Source: Verrucomicrobiia bacterium (lineage in GTDB: Bacteria > Verrucomicrobiota > Verrucomicrobiia > Limisphaerales > JADLHS01). From it: DNA of 64,000 bases. Location: contig WYBW01000080.1 in NCBI GenBank assembly GCA_011525685.1, positions 38,319 through 102,318 of the forward strand, given 5' to 3'. A program made the position numbers and the translations under genes. Below the pieces are notes generated by a model. That model was not told where the DNA came from and did not search any database. It saw nothing but the letters and a program-made list of their open reading frames with translations. Positions 8,925-17,105 of this stretch are shown piece after piece; position 1 is the stretch's first letter; each line of letters opens with the position of its first letter.

Positions 8925-10430
8925 TCAGCACACCCGTTTCACTTCCAACTCCAGCAGCGCCCCCAGCTTCTCGATCTTGCTCGCGATATGCCCCACGCCG
9001 ATGGCGCAATGATGCGCCGGTCCGGCCTGCGACCACTCGTTCATGAACCGCTTCGCGCCGATGCTGAAACGGTATCGGCTGTTTGTGTTCCCGATTTGCA
9101 GCACCGGCCCGGCCACGGATTCACCCTCCGCCACCAGCAACGACAGTTTTCCTCCCGCGCCTTGCACCACCGACAGCAAGGTTACCGGCCCGTGCTTCAC
9201 GGTCATTTGAATCGAAAGACCTTTACCCGGCTTGCCGTGGTACACCGGCAACGGCACGAGACCCACGCGCCCCTCCGCGATCGCAAAATGCGCCGGACCA
9301 TCGTGACCGAGCAACACCACGTCGTCATTGAAGTCGGCCAGATAAAACTCCGAGAACGATCCGCCCGCGCCGAACAAATCCATGATCTTCATCGCCTGGA
9401 CGTTCTTGATCTCGCACTCGCCCGCCACCGGCACGTTGTGGCCAGTGAGCAACGTGTTGCCCGCGATCACCGACGTGACGATGTCGCGATACGCCAGGCC
9501 ATCCTCGCTCTCGTAGTAGTAAGCCAGCGCGCCGAGATCGTGCTGCTTTACCAGCGCATCCAGCGCGCAGGAAGTTTTCGCCGCGCGGATGAGTTCGCCT
9601 TTCTCGCACTCGGGCGACACGTCGAACTCGCGGCGGAATTGTTTCAACTTTGTCGCGACCTGCCGGGCCGTCACCGCCTCGCGCAACTTGTGCAACGCGC
9701 ACATCTCGATCAGCTCGAAATGATTTCCGAACGCGGCGGATTGCTGCGTCAGGTCGCTGTAAACGTCCAACATTCCGCAGTAATAATGACCGAGCACGCC
9801 CACGCGATTCCGGCGCATCGCGCTCGCGACCTTCGCCGCGTCCACCCAATCCTGAATCTCCCGCCACGCCTCCTCGTCCGCGAGATGGCCCGTCACGAGA
9901 TGATACGGAATGTTGGCGCGATTGAACACGCACGCGATCTCCGGCGCGGAACACGCCTGGCAATGCTCCAGCCAGAGGCCCGTCATCAAACCGCGGTCGC
10001 CGAGCGCGTTGAACTGCGCGTAATCCAGTTGCGGCACGGGCTGAAGATTCAGCACCACCACCGGCACGCGCGCGGCCTGCACCACCGGCAGCACCGTGGA
10101 CGACAACGCGTAAGTGGAGACGTAGAGGAAAATCAAATCCACCTCCTCACGCCGGAACAACGACGCGGCGACGCGGGCCTTGGCCGGACTGTCCACCAAC
10201 CCGGCGTCAATCAGTTGAATAGTAGGGTCGTCGCGCTGCGACGACTGGACGGCGCGGCGCGCCGTCCCCACCACAGAACCGGCTCGCGAAGACGCTCGCC
10301 CCACCAATATCCTCTGCGCGATTTGCTTCTGATAACCAACGAGCCGGTTTTTCAAACCCTTGAACTGCGGCCAATACGTGTCGAGGCCGATACCGAAGAG
10401 GCCGAGGCGGGTGGGGGTTGAGGAATTCAT
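8925..10430 (-). CDS. L-arabinose/L-fucose isomerase-like protein
   Basis: A 501-residue cytosolic protein similar to the arabinose/fucose isomerase superfamily, which interconverts aldoses and ketoses at a metal centre. Visible features are the N-terminal GLFGIGLDTYWPQF, a Rossmann-like VGVLGHYYCGMLDVYSDL segment, YYYESEDGLAYRDI, a likely metal-binding region VAGECEIKNVQAM, and the C-terminal GPAHHCAIGVGH. The family resemblance is to the uncharacterised AraA-like group rather than to classical AraA, so the sugar is uncertain. About residues 42-68 (ASSRAG to SSQRDD) look like a repeat element read in frame. It starts 4 bases after the stop of the membrane protein gene at 10435. Confidence 0.8.
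   Translation of the reverse strand: MNSSTPTRLGLFGIGLDTYWPQFKGLKNRLVGYQKQIAQRILVGRASSRAGSVVGTARRAVQSSQRDDPTIQLIDAGLVDSPAKARVAASLFRREEVDLIFLYVSTYALSSTVLPVVQAARVPVVVLNLQPVPQLDYAQFNALGDRGLMTGLWLEHCQACSAPEIACVFNRANIPYHLVTGHLADEEAWREIQDWVDAAKVASAMRRNRVGVLGHYYCGMLDVYSDLTQQSAAFGNHFELIEMCALHKLREAVTARQVATKLKQFRREFDVSPECEKGELIRAAKTSCALDALVKQHDLGALAYYYESEDGLAYRDIVTSVIAGNTLLTGHNVPVAGECEIKNVQAMKIMDLFGAGGSFSEFYLADFNDDVVLLGHDGPAHFAIAEGRVGLVPLPVYHGKPGKGLSIQMTVKHGPVTLLSVVQGAGGKLSLLVAEGESVAGPVLQIGNTNSRYRFSIGAKRFMNEWSQAGPAHHCAIGVGHIASKIEKLGALLELEVKRVC
10221..10300. repeat. Double-palindrome repeat embedded in frame in the isomerase-like gene
   Basis: Two adjacent perfect 9- and 8-bp hairpins occur: 10227-10234 with 10238-10245 (GCT loop), and 10247-10255 with 10259-10267 (GGC loop). 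They are followed by a segment that reads GRASSRAG on the coding strand. The first hairpin shares the core GTCGCGCTGCGAC with the intergenic hairpin at 2766. The encoded low-complexity stretch (residues about 42-68) interrupts an otherwise ordinary N-terminal domain, so I read this as an inserted short element that keeps the frame. Confidence 0.6.
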
Positions 10431-10434
10431 CGGG

Positions 10435-11214
10435 TTAACGTGAACGTGCGCGAAGGGCGTTAGTCACCGACGACGTTCGATTTGTCTCTGCATGACCGTC
10501 TTGTTGAGTCATTGCTTTCTGTTGATCGGATGCTCTGATCAGTTTGTACACCGGCCGTATCTCCCACACGGCTCCCCTTCTGAGATCGAACCACTCGTAA
10601 CTCGCCTCATACTTGTTCTTGAGTGTCAGTGTGTGTAACCATTGATCGCCTTCCTTGAACGTCAGGACGCGGAAGTCCGACGAAACGGAGACGGCATGCA
10701 CCATGGAGCGAGGCTGTCCAGACTGTACGATGTCGTATGGTCGGCCAACGTCGTTGATCACGATCCAATAGCCGTTGCCATCCTCCCAATGCCCCACCCA
10801 AGTGTCTGACCGGAACGCCGAAGCATCCCAAGGTGATCCCGCTTCAATTGGGACATCCCCACGCATGCGCAGCGTCGCTTCCTCCACCAGCCCCTTGTAG
10901 TTGGCGTGGTTGTCGCAGGTCGGTTGATATTGTTGGTCGAGCCCACGCCAAACTCTAAGCACACGGTCAAGATGGCCATCTTCGATTTGAGCCAGAGATG
11001 TTCGAAGCAAGTCACCTGTCGCGCCGCCATGCCAAGCGTTGTAGTTGAACCGAGTGAGGACATTGCTTAACGCCCAAATGCACGTGGCGGTTGCTCCGAT
11101 TGCCAGAATACCCAAGGTGATTCGCAAGGTCCGGCTACCTCGAAACTCAGAAATCAACCATGCTATTGGCAGAGCGATTATGATCGCGATCAAGAGTAAG
11201 GCCAGAGGTGACAT
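10435..11214 (-). CDS. Hypothetical membrane protein of low GC content
   Basis: A 259-residue protein of unknown function. Two hydrophobic segments lie near the N-terminus (PLALLLIAIIIALPIAWLI and ITLGILAIGATATCIWAL). A soluble region follows with many Trp and Tyr residues, including DTWVGHWEDGNGYWIVIND and YEWFDLRRGAVWEIRP. I recognise no domain. Its base composition is visibly lower in G+C than its neighbours, which suggests recent acquisition. It ends 4 bases before the isomerase-like start, so the two may be co-transcribed by chance. Confidence 0.6.
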   Translation of the reverse strand: MSPLALLLIAIIIALPIAWLISEFRGSRTLRITLGILAIGATATCIWALSNVLTRFNYNAWHGGATGDLLRTSLAQIEDGHLDRVLRVWRGLDQQYQPTCDNHANYKGLVEEATLRMRGDVPIEAGSPWDASAFRSDTWVGHWEDGNGYWIVINDVGRPYDIVQSGQPRSMVHAVSVSSDFRVLTFKEGDQWLHTLTLKNKYEASYEWFDLRRGAVWEIRPVYKLIRASDQQKAMTQQDGHAETNRTSSVTNALRARSR

Positions 11215-11342
11215 GATTTCCTAGTTGCGGTAGTTCTGATTGGCGCGTTCAACCTTCAAGCTCAGCCCAAGCGAGTCGAGCGGAGCTGGGAGACCTGACC
11301 CTCAGCCCGTGAGAGAACTTGAGCGACCTCGCACTTGTCTGC

Positions 11343-11409
11343 CTCGCCCCGTGGAGTAAGCGCAGAGGCATCGCCAACCTCCAGCCCTGGTCCTACTCCA
11401 CGGGGCGAG
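11343..11409. repeat. Perfect 16-bp inverted repeat in an intergenic region
   Basis: CTCGCCCCGTGGAGTA at 11343-11358 is the exact reverse complement of 11394-11409, with a 35-base spacer. No T-run follows. It lies in the 690-base gene-free stretch 11215-11902, which otherwise holds only REP-type sequence and no credible reading frame. Confidence 0.7.
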
Positions 11410-11563
11410 CCGCCTCTCTCGTGGGCCGAGCCCCGGCCGCCGCGATTCGTAAAGGGCTTCTACACCCGCGCCCGCGTCCCCGTCAATCCCCGCGTTTCAA
11501 CAATTTTTGAATTGCTCATCTGCGCTCAACCGCGCTGATTTGAAAGGGCATGGCTTGTCGCGC

Positions 11564-11797
11564 GATTCTCCCTCACCCTTGATCCCTCTCCCGCTGGGAG
11601 AGGTAGATAGCAGCCGTTCGCTCAATCTTATCCGACCACCTTCCGGCATTTTCGGTCGCACCATCTTTCGCGAAACCGGCGGAAGACTCTCCCTCTCCCA
11701 ATGCCGGGTCTTCGCCTCAGGCTTCGACGCGGCTGACTGGGTCGCGCCATAGCGCAGCGAAGTTGGACGGACGTGGGCCAGAGTGAGGGAGAGTCGT
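11564..11797. repeat. Second REPIN-like composite of REP palindromes
   Basis: The left end (11564-11603) repeats the REP of 8714-8749: a CTCCCTCACCCTT tail, then the CCCTCTCCC-GCT-GGGAGAGG hairpin. A diverged partner begins CTCTCCCTCTCCC near 11687, and the block ends with GAGTGAGGGAGAGTC at 11781-11795, inverted relative to the left end. This is the same family as 8714-8869 with a decayed right half. Confidence 0.7.
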
Positions 11798-11902
11798 CCG
11801 AGAATCGAAGGCGATAAATTGCTCTTCAAGCCTCCGGCTCTACTCGGGGTCGCTGACGCCAAACTGGACGGGGCTTAAGCCCTCGTAGGCCGATAGTCCG
11901 AT

Positions 11903-12520
11903 TCATCGCCAGCAACGATACACGTAGGCCGGGGGCAGGTTGCGCCAGATGATGGGCGAGGTTTCCACGCGAGCGAACTCCCGGAACATCAGTTTCCGGA
12001 AGCGCAAGGTCGTCGGATAGTACCGCGCGTGAGCATAGGCAAACGCGACGAACTGGCCGCCGGGCGAAAGGGCGCGCACGATGGCGTTCATGATGCGGTC
12101 CTGGGTTGCGGGGAGCATGTTGCCCCAAGCCAGACCGCTGACGACACAGTCCGCCCGGCCGCGACCCACGTAACGGTCCAGGTTTTCCGCCGAATCATGG
12201 ATGGCGGCGCAACGCGGCAACCGGAGGCGCAGCACCGCCAGATTGGTGGGGTTGATCTCCAAGGCCAGCAAACGTCCCCGGTCTTCCAGGCGTTCGAGCA
12301 GCAAGCTGGTGAAGGAGCCGGTTCCCGGCCCGAGCTCGACCACGATACCCCAAGGGGGAAACACGCAACTGTCAACGACGGCGCGAGAGAGTTCCTCGGA
12401 ACTCGGCCAGAACGCCCCTACGGTGAGGGGTTCCTCCAGAAATGCCCCGACAAACCGAAGCGCCGAAGCCACACCACCCGCCCGGTTGATTCTTCCCGCA
12501 CCGACACCTTCTGATTTCAT
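11903..12520 (-). CDS. Class I SAM-dependent methyltransferase (phospholipid N-methyltransferase-like)
   Basis: A 205-residue soluble methyltransferase. It shows motif I VELGPGTGSFTSLLL, an acidic residue at the end of strand 2 (LALEINP) that would bind the SAM ribose, and motif IV CVVSGLAW. The FLEEPLTVGAFWPSSEELSRA opening and the S-G-L-x-W motif are characteristic of the rRNA-dimethylase-like group that includes phospholipid N-methyltransferases (COG3963). Phosphatidylethanolamine methylation is therefore possible but not proved. It stands alone between repeats and a Gfo/Idh gene. Confidence 0.75.
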   Translation of the reverse strand: MKSEGVGAGRINRAGGVASALRFVGAFLEEPLTVGAFWPSSEELSRAVVDSCVFPPWGIVVELGPGTGSFTSLLLERLEDRGRLLALEINPTNLAVLRLRLPRCAAIHDSAENLDRYVGRGRADCVVSGLAWGNMLPATQDRIMNAIVRALSPGGQFVAFAYAHARYYPTTLRFRKLMFREFARVETSPIIWRNLPPAYVYRCWR

Positions 12521-12613
12521 AAGTGATCCGCACTCGCTTCCAATCTGACCGCCGTCGGGCGTTGCCGCGCGCCAGAAATGTTCCTCGCCACCAAACGTCC
12601 AGGCCAGTCTGCC

Positions 12614-13765
12614 TTACCGCCGGAATGAACTGGTAAAATCCGTCGCCTCCACCTGCACGACCTTCTTCTGCACCTTCGATTCGGCAATGAGCTGGTTTAA
12701 CCGCTTCTCCCAGCCGGCGCCGTCCATCGGCAGCTCAACCGTTTCGTTCAACAATGAGGAATAAACCATCACGTTCGCCAGTTCGACCGAGTGGATGCCT
12801 TCCGCGCCCGGGGCGATCAGCGGCTCGCCGTCGAGGATGGCGTTCACAAAATTCTGGACCATGATGGCGTGCGGGATGACGGCGTTCTCGAAGGGAATTT
12901 CGATGTTCCACACGTCCGGCTTCACGAAACCTTGTTTGGCCGTCTGGCTGAACTGAATCATGTCGGCTTCATTCCGCGTGAAAGCGATGCGGTTGTTCTC
13001 CATGACCAACCGGCCCAGCGTGCCCACGATCTCGAAACGGTTTGTGCCCGGCGCTTCTCCGGTGGAACTGACAAACACGCCGGTCGCGCCGTTACCCCAC
13101 TCCAGGTAGGCTGTGACGTTGTCCTCGACCTCGATCTGATGAAACCGGCCAAGCTGACAAAACCCGCGCACGCGTTTGGGCATGCCGACCAGCCACTGCA
13201 GCGTGTCGAGATTGTGCAGGCACTGGTTGAGCAGCACGCCGCCACCCTCGCCCTTCCACGTCGCGCGCCAGCCGCCGCTCGCGTAATACGCCTCGGTCCG
13301 ATACCAGTCGGTGTTGATCCAGTTGACACGGACAATCTGGCCGAGGTCGCCGTCCTGAATCAGCTTGAGGACCTTCTTGTAGCGCGGTTCGGTGCGCAGT
13401 TGAAACATGCCGCCGAAAACCACCTTGGGATGCTCCCGGCTGACGGCAATGAGCCGCTCCGCGTCCGCCTTGTGCGAGGAAATCGGTTTCTCGACCATCG
13501 CGTGAACACCGGCCTTCAGTGCCGCTATCCCCAGGGTCGTGTGCTGAAAATGCGGCGTGGCAATGATGACCGCGTCCACCTCGCCAGATTGGATCAGCGC
13601 CTCGCCGTCCGTGAACGTCTTGAGCGGCTGGTAGCGGTCCAATGGCGCGACCGCATCGCACACCGCAACGAGTTCGCAACGGGTGACTTTCTGGTTCTGA
13701 AGATAATCGGCGTGGTATTTGCCGATGTTGCCCATCCCGATGATGCCAAGTCGCACTTTTTCCAT
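12614..13765 (-). CDS. Gfo/Idh/MocA-family NAD(P)-dependent oxidoreductase
   Basis: A 383-residue cytosolic sugar or cyclitol dehydrogenase. The N-terminal Rossmann fold has GIIGMGNIGKYHADYL and the strand-end Asp of VAVCDA. The family motif EKP follows (MVEKPISSHKADAERL), then the GFO_IDH C-terminal domain with WRATWKGEGGGVLLNQCLHNLD, which holds the usual catalytic His/Asp pair. No signal peptide is present, in contrast to the Tat-exported relative at 40339. Its sugar substrate cannot be deduced. Confidence 0.9.
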   Translation of the reverse strand: MEKVRLGIIGMGNIGKYHADYLQNQKVTRCELVAVCDAVAPLDRYQPLKTFTDGEALIQSGEVDAVIIATPHFQHTTLGIAALKAGVHAMVEKPISSHKADAERLIAVSREHPKVVFGGMFQLRTEPRYKKVLKLIQDGDLGQIVRVNWINTDWYRTEAYYASGGWRATWKGEGGGVLLNQCLHNLDTLQWLVGMPKRVRGFCQLGRFHQIEVEDNVTAYLEWGNGATGVFVSSTGEAPGTNRFEIVGTLGRLVMENNRIAFTRNEADMIQFSQTAKQGFVKPDVWNIEIPFENAVIPHAIMVQNFVNAILDGEPLIAPGAEGIHSVELANVMVYSSLLNETVELPMDGAGWEKRLNQLIAESKVQKKVVQVEATDFTSSFRR

Positions 13766-13844
13766 GCGCCGGAAGTGTAGCGACAGGATTCCGCGTGCCC
13801 AGACGAATTTTAGCGGTGCGTGATCACCGTTCGGGGGAAAGCCT

Positions 13845-15359
13845 TTAACCGGTCGGCTGGGGCAGTCTCACGATGAAGTTCGACCCTGCCTCCGGCGCGC
13901 TTTGCGCTTCAATGGTGCCGCCGTGGGCGTCCACGATGGCTTTGCAGATGGCCAGGCCCAAGCCGGTGCGACCGTGCGCGGTGGTGCGCGATTTGTCCGC
14001 GCGATAAAATCGTTCGAAGATGTGCGGCAGGTCTTCCGGCGCGATGCCGGGACCGGTGTCTGTCACCGTCAGTACGGCAGTGTTGGCGTCCAAGCGGGTT
14101 TGCACTCGCACCTCGCCGGCCGGTTTGTTGTAGCGGATCGCGTTCGTCACCAGATTGGTGATGATCTGGCCAAGGCGGACTTCGTCGCCCAAGACTTGGA
14201 CTGGTGCCAGGTCGCAATGAATCTTGATGTCCTTCTCCGCCGCCAGCGGTTGCACCAGTTCGACCGATGTGCGGACAATCTCGGCCAGGTCCACCGGTTC
14301 GTGGCGCAGTTTCTCCTGGCCGGCGTCGAATCGCGCCAGTTCGAGCAGTGATTCGGTTAACCGGCGCATTTGCTGGGCGGTTTCCAGGCAGGCTTCGAGC
14401 GTCTCGCGATACTCCTCCGCCGTGCGGGGCCGGGCGAGGGTGGTTTGCGCCTCAGACAACAACACCGCGATGGGCGTGCGCAATTCATGTGAGGCATCGG
14501 CGGTGAATTGTTTCTGCTGGGCAAAGGCGGCTTCGAGGCGGGCAAACGTGGAGTTCAGCACGCCGGCGAGCTGGCCCAATTCATTTTCCGTGTCGGCCAC
14601 GTTGATGCGTTCGGCCAGATGGCCGCCCGAGATGCGACTGGCGGTGGCACTGATGTCCTGCAACGGGCGCAAGGCGCGACTGGCGATGAACCAGCCTCCA
14701 CCCAGCCCAAGAGCCAGCACGCTCAGACCGGCCCCGACGAGCATCAGCGCAAACCCGCGCCGGGCCTCCAAATCGGTTGCGATGGAGGTGCCCACCAGCA
14801 CCGCCCGGCCTTCGCGATTGAATTCATAAGCCTCCCGATGGCCGTCGCGCGTACGGAAGTGCGGGCCAGAGTCCGGAGGCATCGCCGGAGGACGCGGCAA
14901 ATCCGCCGGGGCGTTGGTGGAGGCGTCGAGCCGCGTCCCGTCGCCGTTCCAAATCAGAAAGTAAATTCCGGTTTCCAGATCCTCGCGCAGCGTCCGCTCC
15001 AAATCGGGCGGCAGAGGCAGACTTGGTCCGCCGACCGATTCGAGGAGGTCGCGCGGTGGGATCGCGGGCAGTCGCCGATCCTCGGAGCCGGGAGGCGGGA
15101 AACTGTCGAACTGTCCCGGCGGTCTGCCACCCCGGCGGTCGCGGCCCGGCTCGAAGGGTGGCCGGCCCCCTCGGAAGAACTGAGGGCCGCGCACAATCCG
15201 GCTCAACGCTTCCACCCGCGGACCGAGCCGCTCGTCCACCTGCTTGAGTTGCCGCGTGCGATACACCTCGAAGCTCGCGATGCCAAAGCCGCTCAACGTG
15301 CAGATCAGCAGAAACGCGAACCACAATTGCAACCGCCAGCGAATGGACTTGGTGAACAT
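13845..15359 (-). CDS. Sensor histidine kinase with proline/glycine/arginine-rich sensor domain
   Basis: A 504-residue membrane kinase. TM1 spans about residues 11-31 and TM2 about 197-218. Between them is an extracytoplasmic domain of about 165 residues whose first part is low-complexity (GGRPPFEPGRDRRGGRPPG, FDSFPPPG). After TM2 come HAMP, the HisKA H-box with phospho-acceptor His291 (DASHELRTP), the N-box NLVTNAIRYN, and the G-boxes DTGPGIAPEDL and GLGLAICKAI. It lies 90 bases downstream of its response regulator. The signal is unknown. The Gly/Pro/Arg-rich stretch resembles the linkers of the nearby CotH protein. Confidence 0.92.
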   Translation of the reverse strand: MFTKSIRWRLQLWFAFLLICTLSGFGIASFEVYRTRQLKQVDERLGPRVEALSRIVRGPQFFRGGRPPFEPGRDRRGGRPPGQFDSFPPPGSEDRRLPAIPPRDLLESVGGPSLPLPPDLERTLREDLETGIYFLIWNGDGTRLDASTNAPADLPRPPAMPPDSGPHFRTRDGHREAYEFNREGRAVLVGTSIATDLEARRGFALMLVGAGLSVLALGLGGGWFIASRALRPLQDISATASRISGGHLAERINVADTENELGQLAGVLNSTFARLEAAFAQQKQFTADASHELRTPIAVLLSEAQTTLARPRTAEEYRETLEACLETAQQMRRLTESLLELARFDAGQEKLRHEPVDLAEIVRTSVELVQPLAAEKDIKIHCDLAPVQVLGDEVRLGQIITNLVTNAIRYNKPAGEVRVQTRLDANTAVLTVTDTGPGIAPEDLPHIFERFYRADKSRTTAHGRTGLGLAICKAIVDAHGGTIEAQSAPEAGSNFIVRLPQPTG

Positions 15360-15369
15360 GGCTCAAGAC

Positions 15370-15441
15370 AACATCCAACTCCCAACGCGCCACCGTCCAC
15401 GGCATCGGAGGTTGGGCTTTGAAGGTTGGTTGTTGGATGTT
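15370..15441. repeat. Inverted repeat between the response regulator and the kinase
   Basis: AACATCCAAC at 15370-15379 is the exact reverse complement of 15432-15441, with a nested CCCAAC/GTTGGG pair (15381-15386 and 15411-15416). It fills the 90-base gap between the two genes. It may fold in the transcript to tune kinase expression relative to the regulator, or be another short mobile palindrome. Confidence 0.55.
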
Positions 15442-15449
15442 TTCATCTT

Positions 15450-16100
15450 CTACTCAATGCAATAACCCTGGCCGCGACGGGTCGTCACAAGATCGCGCCC
15501 GAGTTTCTTGCGAATGCCAAACACATGTACGTCGAGCAGGTTCGAGAGCGTGTCGTCGCTTTCGTCGAACAGGTGTTCGTAAAGTTCGGTGCGGCTGACC
15601 ACTTTCCCGCGGTGTAACGCAAGGTATTCGAGGATGGCGTATTCGCGCGCGGTCAGCACGATCGGTTCGCCGGCGCGGGTGACGGAGCGGGCGCGGGTGT
15701 CAATCAGCACGTCGCCCACTTTCAGCGAGGGTTGGACCTGCCCGGCCGAACGGCGGATCAACGCGCGCAAGCGGGCGAGCAGTTCCTCCAGATCGAACGG
15801 TTTGACGAGATAATCGTCCGCGCCGGTGTCCAGGCCGCGCACCCGATCCTTGGGCGCGTCGCGGGCGGTGAGCATGAGGACAGGCGTGCGCTTCCGCTTG
15901 CGCAGCCGGTCGAGTACCTGCCAGCCATCGAGGCCGGGCAGCATCACGTCCAAGACAACGGCGTCGTAGTCGTAAGTCTCGGCCTTGAACAGGCCGTCAT
16001 CGCCGGCTTCCGCCGTGTCCACGGCGTAACCCTCCTCGCGCAGGGCCTTGGCCAGGTTGCGCAGGAGGCGCGGTTCGTCTTCGACCACCAGAATTCTCAT
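15450..16100 (-). CDS. OmpR-family response regulator
   Basis: A 216-residue two-domain regulator. The receiver domain begins MRILVVEDEPRLLRNLA, with acidic residues 8-9, phospho-acceptor Asp51 (AVVLDVMLPGLDGW), Thr of MLTAR and Lys of LVKPF. The winged-helix Trans_reg_C domain follows from about residue 128 and ends TTRRGQGYCIE. It precedes its cognate kinase in the same operon and is divergent from the VTC/DUF4956/CotH operon. The shared 266-base intergenic region carries 11-base-spaced repeats of the kind OmpR-family dimers bind. Control of both operons is inferred. Confidence 0.93.
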   Translation of the reverse strand: MRILVVEDEPRLLRNLAKALREEGYAVDTAEAGDDGLFKAETYDYDAVVLDVMLPGLDGWQVLDRLRKRKRTPVLMLTARDAPKDRVRGLDTGADDYLVKPFDLEELLARLRALIRRSAGQVQPSLKVGDVLIDTRARSVTRAGEPIVLTAREYAILEYLALHRGKVVSRTELYEHLFDESDDTLSNLLDVHVFGIRKKLGRDLVTTRRGQGYCIE

Positions 16101-16133
16101 GGCGCAGATGCGGTGTCAGTGTGCCACCGGTTG

Positions 16134-16193
16134 GATTAAGGGGCGATTAAGATGTTTCCTCTGGAAAAAGTTGCGGCTTAACGGTGGCTTAAT
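16134..16193. promoter_or_regulatory. Putative OmpR/PhoB-type operator of paired 7-base repeats
   Basis: Two copies of GATTAAG (16134-16140 and 16145-16151) are separated by 4 bases. Two copies of GGCTTAA (16175-16181 and 16186-16192) are also separated by 4 bases. Each pair therefore has an 11-base period, the architecture of PhoB-box-like sites bound head to tail by OmpR-family dimers. The TTAA cores sit 11, 31 and 11 bases apart. The first pair read on the minus strand is CTTAATC, which matches the second pair (CTTAATC at 16188), so the pairs face each other. The site lies between the divergent regulator and VTC genes. Confidence 0.6.
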
Positions 16194-16366
16194 CGTGGCC
16201 GTGGCAACCTGTGGGCGTGAAACTGAGTGAACGATCCAACCGCCAGCCGCCGCCCGCGGCTCGCCAAGCCGAAGTGCCGATGACGGATTCTGGGCTGCAT
16301 TTGCAACACGAAATCCGTCATTGCATCAGCAAGGGGTTGCGTCCTGAAACTCGAACCACTTGAGCC

Positions 16367-17101
16367 ATGTCACCGTCCATTGATAGTCGGGAGAATCGCG
16401 AGTTTGCCTCGGAGATGAAGTTTCTCGTCAGCCCGGCGCTGGCTGATCAGATTCGTGGTTGGGCGCGGGCGCAGCTTTGCCCCGATCCTTACGCGGGCGG
16501 CGCGGCCGGGGACGGCTACCGGATCACCAGCCTCTATTTTGACACGGAGCGGTTCGACGTGTTTCATCGGCACGGCTCGTATGGACGCAGCAAGCTCCGC
16601 ATCCGGCGCTACGGTCAGGGCGAGGTGGTCTTCTTGGAACGCAAACTCAAGACGCGGGGCCTGCTCACCAAGCGGCGCTCGATGGTGAAACTGGAAGAAC
16701 TGGAGCGCCTGGCCGAATCCGAGGTTGACCGCGATTGGGCGGGTTATTGGTTTCATCGGCGGCGGCTGGCGCGCGGGCTGAATCCGGTCTGCCAGATTTC
16801 CTATTGCCGCACCGCGCGCGTGGCAATGACCACTTACGGGCCGATTCGCCTGACGTTGGATGAGAATCTGCGCGCGTTGCCGGCGGCGGGGATGTGGTTC
16901 AGCGAACGCGAGGCGGCGCCGGTGATGGATGACCAGGTCATCCTGGAACTGAAATTCCGCTACGGCATGCCGGCGCTGTTCAAGTACCTGGTCGAGGAAT
17001 TTGCGCTGACGCCGCGACCGTTTTCCAAGTATCGGCAGGCGGCCGCAACCTTGGGGCTGGTCGCCGCGTCTCAAACCGTTGGCGAAACCGTTCGGAGTTG
17101 A
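16367..17101 (+). CDS. VTC-domain (polyphosphate polymerase-like) protein
   Basis: A 244-residue cytosolic protein of the VTC family, related to the catalytic tunnel domain of the yeast polyphosphate polymerase Vtc4. Basic tunnel-type motifs are visible in order: EMKFLVS, ITSLYFDTERFDVF, SKLRIRRYG, FLERKLKTRGLLTKRR, a central ILELKFRYGMP strand with the metal-type Glu, and the C-terminal FSKYRQA typical of bacterial members. Bacterial VTC proteins are thought to bind or make polyanions; activity here is inferred. It is the first gene of an operon with the DUF4956 and CotH genes, the next start lying 4 bases on. Confidence 0.88.
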   Translation: MSPSIDSRENREFASEMKFLVSPALADQIRGWARAQLCPDPYAGGAAGDGYRITSLYFDTERFDVFHRHGSYGRSKLRIRRYGQGEVVFLERKLKTRGLLTKRRSMVKLEELERLAESEVDRDWAGYWFHRRRLARGLNPVCQISYCRTARVAMTTYGPIRLTLDENLRALPAAGMWFSEREAAPVMDDQVILELKFRYGMPALFKYLVEEFALTPRPFSKYRQAAATLGLVAASQTVGETVRS

Positions 17102-17105
17102 AGTC

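Noticed and set aside
12791..13780. Long open frame on the plus strand opposite the Gfo/Idh gene
   Set aside because: It has no family similarity, and the minus strand encodes a complete oxidoreductase with all expected motifs; it is an antisense artefact of high GC.
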